Shown here: positions 1 to 8,143 of the stretch, in pieces
Layout of the letters: the number at the start of each line of letters is the position of its first letter
Numbering within the stretch: position 1 is the first letter of the stretch
From: Arthrobacter sp. StoSoilB19
GTDB lineage: Bacteria > Actinomycetota > Actinomycetes > Actinomycetales > Micrococcaceae
Direction: 5' to 3'
Length of the DNA: 64,000 bases
Assembly (NCBI RefSeq): GCF_019977275.1
Contig: NZ_AP024650.1
Coordinates: forward strand, 2,170,001-2,234,000
Notes under the pieces: generated by a model
What the model saw: the letters and a program-made list of their open reading frames with translations, nothing else
The model's database searches: none
What the model was told of the DNA's origin: nothing
Position numbers and translations under genes: made by a program

Positions 1-336
1 GGCCAGCGCCAGGGCGTGTGCCAGGACCTGGCGCACCTGGCCATCGGTGCCCTGCGAAGCTGCGGCATTCCGGCCCGCTATGTGTCCGGCTACCTGCACC
101 CGCGGTCCAGCGCCGGCATCGGCGAGACCGTGGCCGGGCAGTCGCACGCGTGGCTGGAATGGTGGGACGGTGACTGGCGCAGCTGGGATCCCACCAACCA
201 CAAACCCGCCGGCGACTTCCACGTCACGGTGGCCCGCGGACGGGATTACCGTGACGTGCCACCGCTCAAGGGCATCCTGTCCGGAGGCGGCGGGTCCGCC
301 TTGAAAGTCAGCGTGGAGATCACGCAGCTCGCCTGA
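1..336 (+). CDS. Transglutaminase-like protein, C-terminal part (5' end outside window)
   Basis: Only the end of the gene is present; its frame is open from base 1 to the TGA at 334-336. The visible part carries the Cys-His-Asp triad of the bacterial transglutaminase-like superfamily: Cys in GVCQDLAH (codon 19-21), His in SHAWLEW (145-147) and Asp in WDPTN (187-189). This fold catalyses amide hydrolysis or crosslinking. Actinobacterial members often sit with alpha-E and circularly-permuted ATP-grasp genes, which would lie upstream of the window, so the partner genes cannot be checked. Family assignment is strong; substrate is unknown. Confidence 0.85.
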   Translation, partial: GQRQGVCQDLAHLAIGALRSCGIPARYVSGYLHPRSSAGIGETVAGQSHAWLEWWDGDWRSWDPTNHKPAGDFHVTVARGRDYRDVPPLKGILSGGGGSALKVSVEITQLA

Positions 337-345
337 GCCACGTCA

Positions 346-374
346 GGTTCCCCGGCTTCCATCGCCGGGGAACC
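346..374. terminator. Hairpin between convergent genes
   Basis: A perfect 11-bp inverted repeat (GGTTCCCCGGC / GCCGGGGAACC) with a 7-nt loop lies between the transglutaminase stop and the 3' end of the opposing flavoprotein gene. There is no long T tract on either side, so it is a terminator-like hairpin by position and symmetry; it could serve both strands. Confidence 0.6.
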
Positions 375-387
375 CGGGCCGCCGGCT

Positions 388-858
388 CTATTCCGGCGCC
401 GTCCTGGCGGTGCTGCTGATCTGGGTCCACCATGTCATCGGATCAGTGACCTTGAAGCGGCGGCCCGTGACTGAGTCCGGGGTGATGCGCACGAATGCGT
501 CCTTCCGCCCCGACTGCCACGGGAAGAGGTACAGGCGGGAGGTCTCCAGCACCTCCTCGGTGCTCTTGACCAGGGCGGCGGTGCCCTTGATCACCACGCT
601 CCATGCCAGGCCCGTGTCGGCGTCCACACCGTCCGCCTCCACGGCTACTGCGGCATCGTCGCCGGTCGCCGCCGAGAGTTTGGTTCCCTGGCCGGTCCGG
701 AAGACCAGCGTGCCGCCGTCCACCGTGTAGTTCACCGGGAAGATGTCCGGGCGTCCCTCAACCAGTACTGCCAGCCTGCCCACGGACACGGTACGCAACA
801 GGGCCCAGCATTCATGGTGTTCGAGGTTCTGCACTTGGGTAGATGACTCGTTGCTCAT
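388..858 (-). CDS. Pyridoxamine 5'-phosphate oxidase-like flavin-binding protein
   Basis: A 156-aa protein with the split-barrel PNPOx-like pattern found in many actinobacterial FMN- or F420-binding proteins: an N-terminal CWALLRTVSVGRLAV strand, then PDIFPVNY and LVFRTGQGTKL, which fit the cofactor-binding strands, and a C-terminal ITPDSVTGRRF strand. Members of this group are usually cytoplasmic reductases or FMN-binding proteins of unknown substrate; it is not PdxH itself, which is longer and has different PLP-site motifs. It is a single gene between two unrelated genes. Confidence 0.8.
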   Translation of the reverse strand: MSNESSTQVQNLEHHECWALLRTVSVGRLAVLVEGRPDIFPVNYTVDGGTLVFRTGQGTKLSAATGDDAAVAVEADGVDADTGLAWSVVIKGTAALVKSTEEVLETSRLYLFPWQSGRKDAFVRITPDSVTGRRFKVTDPMTWWTQISSTARTAPE

Positions 859-876
859 GCGGTGAGCATACGCCCT

Positions 877-2328
877 TCACCAAGGGCTGGGCTTGTAATC
901 CTTCAGGAAGACACCGTACTGGTCCTCGCCCTTTTCGCCCATGACGATTGGATCGTAAACGCGGGCCGCGCCGTCTACCAGGTCCAGGGGTGCGTGGAAG
1001 CCTTCCTCCATGAGCCGGACCTTGGTGAAGTGGGGACGTTCGTCCGTGATCCAGCCGGTGTCCACCGCGGTCATCAGGATGCCGTCGGTGTCCAGCATCT
1101 CCTGGGCGCTGGTGCGGGTCATCATGTTCAGCGCGGCTTTGGCCATGTTGGTGTGCGGATGTCCCGGGCCCTTGTAGGCGCGGGAGAACTGGCCCTCCAT
1201 GGCTGAGACGTTCACGATGTACTTCCGCCGTGCGGAGGAGCGCTTCATGGCCCCGCGCAGGCGGCTGACCAACAGGAACGGCGCGGTGACGTTGCAGAGC
1301 TGCACCTCGAGCATCTCGAGGGGATCCACTTCGTCCACCACCTGGGTCCAGCTGTTGATGGTGGCAAGGTCCGGGACCAGGCCGCCGGCGTCGATGGCGG
1401 TCCCCGAAGCGATCCGCTCCAGCGATGCGGATCCGGTGGACAATGCCAGTGATGTGATGGCGTCGCCGGCCAGGACCGGATGTTCGGTGACGCTGCCTGC
1501 AAGCGCCAGCGGGTGCTTGTCATGGGCATGGCCGAAGGTCAGCAGTTCGGGGCCGCCGTTGGCCGCTTCAAGCGCCGCGGGCAGCGGCTCGTCCTCGGCG
1601 TCCACCAGCGGCTTGTAGGCGTTGCCGGAGCGGCGCACAGTCTGGGCGGCGTTGTTGATGATGATGTCCAGTGGACCGGCCTCGTTGAGGGAGTCGGTCA
1701 GTGCCATGACCTGGGCAGGATCGCGCAGGTCGATGCCCACGATCCGGAGCCGGTGCAGCCACTCGCCGCTGTCTTCCATGGCGATGAAGCGCCGGGCCGC
1801 ATCCTTGGGGAAGCGGGTGGTGATGGTGGTGTGCGCCCCGTCGCGCAGCAGCCGGAGGGCGATGTACATCCCGATCTTGGCGCGGCCCCCGGTCAGCAGG
1901 GCGCGGCGGCCGGTCAGGTCGGTCCGGGCGTCGCGCTTGCTGTGGCTGAAGGCAGCGCATTCGGGGCAGAGCTGGTGGTAGAAGGCGTCCACCTGCGTGT
2001 AGTGCTGCTTGCAGATGTAGCAGGGGCGGGACCGGATGAGGTGGCCCGCAATCTTGCCGGTGGCTGAGGGCGCCAGCTTGTTGCCGCGGGTCTCGTCATC
2101 GATCCGGTCCGGTGCGGCGGTGGCCGTCTGGGCAATGACGGCCCGGTCGGCGTCGGCGATCGAGTCGCGCTTGGTGACCCTGCGGTGGCGCTTGACGGCC
2201 TTGAACATCTTTCCGGTGGCGCGGCGTACCGAGATGTAGTCCGGGTGCTCCTCGTCATAGGCGTGGATGGTGTTCAGGACCTTGAGGCAGGCCTGGATGT
2301 CCTCAGGGGTCAGATCGGGGGAGCTCAT
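877..2328 (-). CDS. SDR-family protein with N-terminal zinc-ribbon-like extension
   Basis: A 483-aa protein. Residues 1-135 are an unusual N-terminal region with two CxxC pairs (C103/C106 and C121/C124), a probable zinc site. From about residue 140 there is a Rossmann SDR domain: nucleotide-binding TGGRAKIG (146-153), NNAA (225-228) and the catalytic-type Ser in NVSAMEG (S375). The expected YxxxK reads TNMAK (T393, K397), so the catalytic Tyr is replaced by Thr. Between NNAA and the Ser there is a long insert of about 110 residues. It may bind NAD(P) without classic dehydrogenase chemistry, or use another residue. Single gene; substrate unknown. Confidence 0.75.
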   Translation of the reverse strand: MSSPDLTPEDIQACLKVLNTIHAYDEEHPDYISVRRATGKMFKAVKRHRRVTKRDSIADADRAVIAQTATAAPDRIDDETRGNKLAPSATGKIAGHLIRSRPCYICKQHYTQVDAFYHQLCPECAAFSHSKRDARTDLTGRRALLTGGRAKIGMYIALRLLRDGAHTTITTRFPKDAARRFIAMEDSGEWLHRLRIVGIDLRDPAQVMALTDSLNEAGPLDIIINNAAQTVRRSGNAYKPLVDAEDEPLPAALEAANGGPELLTFGHAHDKHPLALAGSVTEHPVLAGDAITSLALSTGSASLERIASGTAIDAGGLVPDLATINSWTQVVDEVDPLEMLEVQLCNVTAPFLLVSRLRGAMKRSSARRKYIVNVSAMEGQFSRAYKGPGHPHTNMAKAALNMMTRTSAQEMLDTDGILMTAVDTGWITDERPHFTKVRLMEEGFHAPLDLVDGAARVYDPIVMGEKGEDQYGVFLKDYKPSPW

Positions 2329-2415
2329 TGGGGAAATTTTACAGCGTACGCCGCAGGCCGGGACACCATCAGCGGTGTCCCGGCCTGCAGGATGCCTTTT
2401 GGGGAGGGCCCGGGG

Positions 2416-3825
2416 TCAGGAAACCCTGGCGCCGGGCGCGGCTTCCGCGGCCGCGGCGGCGTGCGTGTCAGCCACCTTGTCCGCGGCCTCGCGCATGTTC
2501 GGGTACTGGTCCGTGGCGGCCTTCACGGCGTTGGGCAGCTGGCTGAGGTGCCGTGCAGCGAGCCGGCGTTCCTCTTCGCCCGGCTCAGGGACTTCCTGGC
2601 CCTTGGCAAGGACAGTGATGCCGGAATCGGTGACTTTGAAGCCGCGGGCGCGGTCAAGGTCCGGATCCAGTCCGATGGCGGCACCAGCTGGCACCTTGAC
2701 GTTCTTGTCCAGGATGGCCCGGTTGATCACTGCCCCTTCGCCCACCTGGACCTTGTCCATCAGTACCGAGTCGATGACCCTGCCGCTGGTGGCCACGTAT
2801 ACGTCGTTGGACAGCACGGAGCCTTCCACCACGCCGCCGGAGATCACCACGCCGCTGGAGACGATCGAATCCAGCGCCGTGCCCACGGTGTTGTTCTTGC
2901 CGCGGACGAACTTGGCCGGCGGGGAAATGCTTTGCCGCGTGTAGATGGGCCATTCGGAGTTGTAGAGATTGAACACCGGCAGCGGGGAGATGAGGTCCAT
3001 GTGGGCGTCGTAGAAGGAGTCGATGGTGCCAACGTCGCGCCAGTAGGTGCGGTCGCGTTCGGTGGAGCCGGGGATGTCGTTGAGCGTGAAGTCGTAAACG
3101 CCGGCCTCGCCGCGGTTGACGAAGTAGGGAATGATGTCCCCGCCCATGTCGTGCTTGGTGTCCAGGCGCTCAGCGTCCACGTGCAGCGCAGCCACCAGGG
3201 CATCGGCGTCGAACACGTAGTTGCCCATGGAGGCCAGGAACTGTGAAGGATCGGCAGCCAGGCCGGGCGTGGAGGACGGCTTCTCAACGAAGGCGGCGAT
3301 CTTCTGGGGATCGTTCTGGTCCACTTCGATGACGCCGAACTGGTCGGCCATGTGCAGCGGCTGCCGCACTGCCGCCACCGTTGCCTTGGCACCGCTGTTC
3401 ACGTGCTGTGCCACCATCTGGGCGAAGTCCATGCGGTACACGTGGTCGGCGCCCACCACCACAACAATGTCCGGGTTGGCGTCGTGGATGAGGTTCAGGG
3501 ACTGGTAGATGGCGTTGGCGCTGCCCAGGAACCAGCTCTTGCCTACGCGCTGCTGGGCGGGAACCGAAGCGATGTAGTTGCCCAGCTGGGTGGACATCCG
3601 CCACGTCTCGGAGATGTGCCGGTCGAGGCTGTGCGACTTGTACTGCGTCAGCACCACGATCTGGAGGTAGCGGGAATTGACCAAGTTGGACAGCGCGAAG
3701 TCGATGAGGCGGTAGCTGCCGGCGAAGGGCACGGCGGGCTTTGCCCGGTCTGCCGTCAATGGCATCAGCCTGTTTCCCTCGCCACCTGCGAGGACAATGG
3801 CCAGGACTTTTTTCGTTAACGGCAT
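2416..3825 (-). CDS. glgC: Glucose-1-phosphate adenylyltransferase
   Basis: A 469-aa ADP-glucose pyrophosphorylase: ATP + glucose-1-P to ADP-glucose + PPi, the committed step of alpha-glucan synthesis. The N-terminal nucleotidyltransferase signature is present ([14 protein letters not shown], followed by AKPAVPF), as are the [10 protein letters not shown] and [10 protein letters not shown] segments and a C-terminal left-handed beta-helix rich in V/I hexapeptides. It is slightly longer than the usual 400-430 residues because of an Ala-rich tail. The ATG is preceded by an AGGAG-type ribosome site. It is transcribed away from glgA, the usual actinobacterial arrangement. Confidence 0.95.
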   Translation of the reverse strand: MPLTKKVLAIVLAGGEGNRLMPLTADRAKPAVPFAGSYRLIDFALSNLVNSRYLQIVVLTQYKSHSLDRHISETWRMSTQLGNYIASVPAQQRVGKSWFLGSANAIYQSLNLIHDANPDIVVVVGADHVYRMDFAQMVAQHVNSGAKATVAAVRQPLHMADQFGVIEVDQNDPQKIAAFVEKPSSTPGLAADPSQFLASMGNYVFDADALVAALHVDAERLDTKHDMGGDIIPYFVNRGEAGVYDFTLNDIPGSTERDRTYWRDVGTIDSFYDAHMDLISPLPVFNLYNSEWPIYTRQSISPPAKFVRGKNNTVGTALDSIVSSGVVISGGVVEGSVLSNDVYVATSGRVIDSVLMDKVQVGEGAVINRAILDKNVKVPAGAAIGLDPDLDRARGFKVTDSGITVLAKGQEVPEPGEEERRLAARHLSQLPNAVKAATDQYPNMREAADKVADTHAAAAAEAAPGARVS

Positions 3826-3863
3826 GATGGTCGCTCCTGTACGCCTTCGTAACTCCCCAAGAC

Positions 3864-3882
3864 AGTCCGGTAGGCCCGGACT
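3864..3882. promoter_or_regulatory. Inverted repeat in the divergent glgC/glgA region
   Basis: AGTCCGG-TAGGC-CCGGACT is a perfect 7-bp inverted repeat near the middle of the roughly 100-bp divergent intergenic region. Its position suits a shared operator or a 5'UTR stem for either gene. No regulator is known from the sequence. Confidence 0.4.
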
Positions 3883-3927
3883 CCTTCACACTAGAACAGT
3901 TATGCGTGAAGGACTACCTTGGGTCTT

Positions 3928-5133
3928 GTGCGAATAGACATTGTGACTAAAGAGTTCCCGCCGGAGATCTACGGTGGCGCCGGGGTGCATGTAGCCGAAT
4001 TGAGCAGGGTGCTTAGCAAGCACGTTGACCTGCAGGTTCGTGCTTTTGGGGCTCCCCGCGACGCCGACTACCATGGCGCGACCGTGACGTCCTACCAGGT
4101 CCCGGAGGACCTGGGCGGGGCGAACGCAGCGGTGCAGACCCTGGGCGTGGACCTGCGAATCGTGCCCGACGTCCAAGGCGCGGACCTGGTCCATTCGCAC
4201 ACCTGGTACGCCAACATGGCCGGGCACCTGGCCTCCCTGCTGCACGGTATCCCGCACGTTCTCAGCGCGCACAGCCTTGAGCCGCTGCGGCCCTGGAAGG
4301 CTGAGCAGCTCGGCGGCGGCTACGCCCTGTCCTCCTGGGTGGAAAAGACGGCCTATGAAGCGGCTGCGGCGATCATCGCCGTCTCCGAGGGCATGCGCCA
4401 GGACATCCTGCGCAGCTACCCCAACGTGGATCCCACAAAGGTCCGCGTGGTCCACAACGGCATCGACGTGGAGCTTTGGCAGCGTGATGAAAACGACGAC
4501 GCCGTCCGCGCCCTGGGCATCGACCCCGCCAAGCCAAGCGTCGTCTTTGTGGGAAGAAACACACGGCAGAAGGGCGTCCCCTACCTCCTGCGGGCGGCGG
4601 CGAAGCTTCCCGCCGATGTCCAGTTGGTCCTGTGCCTCGGCGCCGCCGACACCCCCGAACTGGCAGCCGAAACCGCAGCGCTCATCGAAGAGCTGCAGAA
4701 GCAGCGCACAGGCGTTGTCCTGATCGAACGGATGCTGCCGCGCCATGAGCTGATCCAGGTGCTCAGCCATGCCACCGCCTTCGCGTGCCCGTCCATCTAT
4801 GAACCGCTGGGCATCGTCAACCTCGAAGCCATGGCCTGCGGGGCAGCCGTGGTGGCCAGCGCCACGGGCGGTATCCCCGAGGTGGTTGAGCACGGCCGGA
4901 CCGGACTCCTGGTGGACCTGGAGCAGGTGACCGACGGCACCGGCACGCCCCTGGATCCTGAAAAGTTCGTCAAGGAGTTCGCTGAGGCCCTCACCGAGGT
5001 GGTATCCGATCCCGCACGGGCCCGCGCAATGGGAGAGGCAGGCCGGGAGCGCGCCGAAAAGCACTTCTCCTGGGAGTCCATCACGGAGACCACCCTTGAG
5101 GTCTACCGCTCGGTGCTGCCTGCGGCCCGCTGA
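3928..5133 (+). CDS. glgA: Glycogen synthase / alpha-maltose-1-phosphate synthase (GT4)
   Basis: About 401 aa, a GT4-family GT-B glycosyltransferase. Typical features are the N-terminal KEFPPEIYGGAGVHV glycine loop, HSHTWYAN, VFVGRNTRQKG and the C-terminal donor-site motif ending in CPSIYEPLGIVNLEAMA (E-x7-E). In actinobacteria this short enzyme class was shown in Mycobacterium (GlgM) to make maltose-1-phosphate from ADP-glucose, feeding GlgE, so the old name glycogen synthase may be misleading. I place the start at GTG 3928, matching the conserved VRIDIVTKE start; TTG 3919 is also possible and is closer to the AAGGA at 3909. It is divergent from glgC, its substrate producer. Confidence 0.92.
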   Translation: MRIDIVTKEFPPEIYGGAGVHVAELSRVLSKHVDLQVRAFGAPRDADYHGATVTSYQVPEDLGGANAAVQTLGVDLRIVPDVQGADLVHSHTWYANMAGHLASLLHGIPHVLSAHSLEPLRPWKAEQLGGGYALSSWVEKTAYEAAAAIIAVSEGMRQDILRSYPNVDPTKVRVVHNGIDVELWQRDENDDAVRALGIDPAKPSVVFVGRNTRQKGVPYLLRAAAKLPADVQLVLCLGAADTPELAAETAALIEELQKQRTGVVLIERMLPRHELIQVLSHATAFACPSIYEPLGIVNLEAMACGAAVVASATGGIPEVVEHGRTGLLVDLEQVTDGTGTPLDPEKFVKEFAEALTEVVSDPARARAMGEAGRERAEKHFSWESITETTLEVYRSVLPAAR

Positions 5134-5166
5134 GCGTACCGCCACGGACGCTTAAGGACGGCAACA

Positions 5167-5208
5167 ACGACGGCGCCGCTCCCCAGCCAGGGGGAGCGGC
5201 GCCGTCGT
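5167..5208. terminator. Strong terminator hairpin after glgA
   Basis: A perfect 18-bp stem (5167-5184 with 5191-5208) closes a 6-nt AGCCAG loop. It lies between the convergent glgA and acyl-CoA oxidase genes and can act on both. The short run after it on the plus strand is GCTTTCC. Confidence 0.85.
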
Positions 5209-5237
5209 GCTTTCCGGGCCTGCGCGCCGGCGGCTGA

Positions 5238-7352
5238 TCAGGCCTTCCGGGCCGCTGCCGTCCTGGCAATCAGGACTTTCTCGTCCACGGGCGACTGCCC
5301 GCTTGCCCTTTCATTACGGAAGTAGGCCCGGGCCTCGTCCTGCCGGGTTTTCTCGGCGCCCGTTGCGATGGCCGCCCGCACGTGATCCCCGCCGTACCCG
5401 AAGGCGTCCACCAGGTCCAGGGCATGGGGCCGGATCCTCTCCAGCAGCCGGTTGATGTACCCGCCCACGGTGCGTGCCCGCTGCATGGAGAGCCGGCCGT
5501 TCATGAGGTACCAGGCCAGGTTCTTCTCGATCAGGGACAGGCCGAATAGGTCCCGCAGCCAGGTCAGCACCTTCCTGGTTCCGGGGTCGTCCACCTGCTG
5601 CAGGGCGTCCGTGAACGCCTCCCACTGCAGCAGTTCGGCGTGCGCCTGGGCGGCATCAATAAGTTCGTTCTGGTGCCGGTTGAACAAGGCGGCGCCCTGG
5701 TCCTGCGGCAGCCGTTTGCTGCCCTTCAAAGCAGCCGCGGCCTCGGCCACCATGGTCTGCACCCTGTCGGTAAGGAGGGCGCGCTGGCCTTCCTCGTCCC
5801 GCAGCGCGATGGCAGCCTTTTGGACCGAACCGGTGTCGGCCACGAACTGGGCCACCTGGCGCAGTCCGGTGCGGTGGACAGCTGCGCCGGCAGCCTGGTT
5901 CACCACGTACCGGGCCAGCACGCCGAAGTCCACGCTGCGGAATTCCTTGGCGTAGTCGGCCAGCAGACGCTTGGCCACCAGTTGGAGCAACACCGTGTTG
6001 TCGCCCTCGAAGGTGGCATACACGTCCAGGTCGGCGCGCAGTGATGCGAACCGGTTCTCAATCAGGAAGCCGGCGCCGCCGCAGGCTTCCCGGCATTCCT
6101 GCAAGGTGTCCAGGGCGTGCCAGGTGCTCAGCGGCTTCAGCGCTGCGGCCAGGGTTTCCAGGTCCTGTCGGTCCGCGTCGGTATCGTGGGCACCGGAGAA
6201 GACATCGTCGAACTTCTGCAGGAGCTGCTCGTGGGCAAAGCCGGCCGCGTAAGTGGTGGCAAGCCGGGTGAAGAGGCGCCGCTGGTGCCGCTGGTAGTCG
6301 AGCAGGACCTCTTCCTCCGTGTGCGACGAGGCGTTGAACTGGCGGCGTTCGGTGGCGTACTGGATGGCTGCTTTCAGGGCCACTTTGGACGCTGCGACGG
6401 CGGCACCGTCCAGTGACACCCGGCCCTGCACCAGCGTTCCCAGCATGGTGAAGAAGCGCCGGCCGGGGCTGGCGATGGGCGACGTGTAGGTCCCGTCGGC
6501 ATCGACGTTGCCGTACCGGTTCAGGAGGTTCGTCCGCGGGATGCGGACGTTGGTGAAGTGCAGCCGGCCGTTGTCGATTCCGTTCAGGCCGCCCTTGATG
6601 CCGTCGTCCTCCCCGCCGATCCCGGGCAGGAATTCCCTGGTGGCGGGGTCCCTCAGGTCAACGTAGAAGGCATGCACCCCGTGGTTAACCCCGCGGGTAA
6701 CCAGCTGGGCGAACACCACGGCGCCCAGGCCATCGATGGCGGCGTTGCCGATGTAGTCCTTCCAGGCGGCGCGGAAGGGGGTGTGGATGATGAATTCCCC
6801 GGCGGCGGGGTCATAGGTTGCGGTGGTGGCAATGCTGGCCACGTCCGAACCATGGCCCGTCTCTGTCATGGCGAAGCAGCCGGGGATTTCGAGGTTCATG
6901 ATTCCCGGCAGCCATTTGGCGTGGTGGTCTGCGGTGCCCAGGTGCATCACCGCGGATCCAAAGAGTCCCCACTGGACGCCGGCTTTGATCTGCAGGGACG
7001 GGTCAGCCACCACCAGCTCCTCGAACCCGGCGATGTTTCCGCCGTGGTCGTCGGAACCGCCCAGTGCCGCCGGGAAGGCGCGGTGCACGGCTTCATTGTC
7101 CACAAGGTATTTGAGCTGGTCGAACACGCGGGCGCGGTGTTCGGTGTGCGTCAGGCCCTCGGTCTTGTGCAGTTCCGGCCTGGCGGCCAGGTCCCTTGCC
7201 TGGAGCCGCACGTCGGCCCACTTGCCCAGGAGCTGCCGGCCCAGTGCCTCGACGTCGACGGCGGGGGCAGGGCTGCTGCCTGCGGGTTTGGCTGCAGGGG
7301 TCGCCGCGGGGCGAAGCCCCTTGCGGGCGGGGCGGTCCACTACGTCAGTCAT
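5238..7352 (-). CDS. Acyl-CoA oxidase/dehydrogenase family flavoprotein
   Basis: 704 aa, the length of acyl-CoA oxidases rather than the roughly 380 aa of simple dehydrogenases. Motifs in order: AMTETGHGSD (161-170, FAD/substrate site), the ERRQF block (335-339), CREACGG with the likely catalytic base E422, and TFEGDNTVL (447-455), followed by an extra C-terminal helical domain of about 230 residues as in ACOX. It would oxidise acyl-CoA to 2-enoyl-CoA using FAD; whether O2 or ETF is the acceptor cannot be told. The stop of the upstream tetR gene is 1 nt before its ATG, so both are co-transcribed. Functionally it pairs with the divergent thiolase-reductase-hydratase operon. Confidence 0.88.
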   Translation of the reverse strand: MTDVVDRPARKGLRPAATPAAKPAGSSPAPAVDVEALGRQLLGKWADVRLQARDLAARPELHKTEGLTHTEHRARVFDQLKYLVDNEAVHRAFPAALGGSDDHGGNIAGFEELVVADPSLQIKAGVQWGLFGSAVMHLGTADHHAKWLPGIMNLEIPGCFAMTETGHGSDVASIATTATYDPAAGEFIIHTPFRAAWKDYIGNAAIDGLGAVVFAQLVTRGVNHGVHAFYVDLRDPATREFLPGIGGEDDGIKGGLNGIDNGRLHFTNVRIPRTNLLNRYGNVDADGTYTSPIASPGRRFFTMLGTLVQGRVSLDGAAVAASKVALKAAIQYATERRQFNASSHTEEEVLLDYQRHQRRLFTRLATTYAAGFAHEQLLQKFDDVFSGAHDTDADRQDLETLAAALKPLSTWHALDTLQECREACGGAGFLIENRFASLRADLDVYATFEGDNTVLLQLVAKRLLADYAKEFRSVDFGVLARYVVNQAAGAAVHRTGLRQVAQFVADTGSVQKAAIALRDEEGQRALLTDRVQTMVAEAAAALKGSKRLPQDQGAALFNRHQNELIDAAQAHAELLQWEAFTDALQQVDDPGTRKVLTWLRDLFGLSLIEKNLAWYLMNGRLSMQRARTVGGYINRLLERIRPHALDLVDAFGYGGDHVRAAIATGAEKTRQDEARAYFRNERASGQSPVDEKVLIARTAAARKA

Positions 7353-7353
7353 G

Positions 7354-8082
7354 TCACAGTCCTTCTTTGGCGGATAACTTGGTGGTCGGTGGGGCGGGAG
7401 TGAGTTCGGGGGCTATGCCCACGCACAGCCAGGCGGTTATCTGGCGCGCCATGGTCTCCTGGCTTGGTTTGGAGGGGGAGTCCGGAGTGCTGAGCCATTG
7501 TTCGCCGGCGTTCCGCACCAGGCCGATTGCCGCCTTGGGCCAGTAGCCGATGACGGTTTCCCTGTCGTCGCCCAGGTGCGACCGCATGGGGGTGGCGATC
7601 ATGTCCGCAATTGCGTCAAAGAAGTGGCCCAGCGGGCCGCCTGCCGCCGACGGGTGCGGCGGGTTGGCGGGGTCGCCGGGGGCATAGCTCGTGACGAACG
7701 TGTACACGTTGGGACTGGTGTCCGCCATTTGCAGGTATGCCGAGACCATGGCCAGTAAACCTTCCCGGGGGGTCACAGCGCTTTGCGCTGCTTCCTGGAT
7801 GCGGTGCTGCATCTGGCTGAGGACCACTTCGCCCACGGCCTGCTGCAGTCCGGCCTTGTCCCCGAAATACCGGTAAAAGACCGACTTCGAGGTTCCTGCC
7901 GCCGTTGCAATGTCCTCCATGGAGGCGTCGCTGCCCAGTGCGTGCACAGCGCGGCGGGCCTGCTTGATGAGTTCGCGGCGCCGTTCCTCCCGGTGGCTCT
8001 GCCAGCGCGCCGAACGGCCGTCAGAGCTGGCGGAAGACGGCAGCTCAACCGTCGCTGGAAAGCGCGTGTCCTGAAAGTTCAC
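7354..8082 (-). CDS. TetR/AcrR-family repressor of the lipid module
   Basis: About 242 aa from the GTG at 8082. The N-terminal helix-turn-helix (about residues 55-74: MEDIATAAGTSKSVFYRYFG) is typical TetR, and the remaining part is the variable ligand-binding domain. The frame is open further upstream to 8235, but that extension would overlap the thiolase start and the operator and is low-complexity, so I reject it. The start codon directly abuts a perfect 13-bp inverted repeat, so the mRNA may be leaderless and autoregulated. Neighbours imply an acyl-CoA ligand; that is inference. Confidence 0.9.
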   Translation of the reverse strand: MNFQDTRFPATVELPSSASSDGRSARWQSHREERRRELIKQARRAVHALGSDASMEDIATAAGTSKSVFYRYFGDKAGLQQAVGEVVLSQMQHRIQEAAQSAVTPREGLLAMVSAYLQMADTSPNVYTFVTSYAPGDPANPPHPSAAGGPLGHFFDAIADMIATPMRSHLGDDRETVIGYWPKAAIGLVRNAGEQWLSTPDSPSKPSQETMARQITAWLCVGIAPELTPAPPTTKLSAKEGL

Positions 8083-8113
8083 GATACCCAGCGTATCAGG
8101 TACGCTGGGTATC
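8083..8113. promoter_or_regulatory. Candidate TetR operator between divergent lipid operons
   Basis: GATACCCAGCGTA (8083-8095) and TACGCTGGGTATC (8101-8113) form a perfect 13-bp inverted repeat with a 5-bp spacer. It fills the gap between the TetR start (8082, minus) and the thiolase start (8144, plus). A site of this length, symmetry and location is what a TetR dimer controlling both directions would bind. Confidence 0.85.
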
Positions 8114-8143
8114 GGTAACCACATGTGACCAGAGGAGCCATCC

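Noticed and set aside
3886..5145. 419-codon minus-strand open frame opposite glgA
   Set aside because: Shadow of a clear GT4 gene, with no family features.
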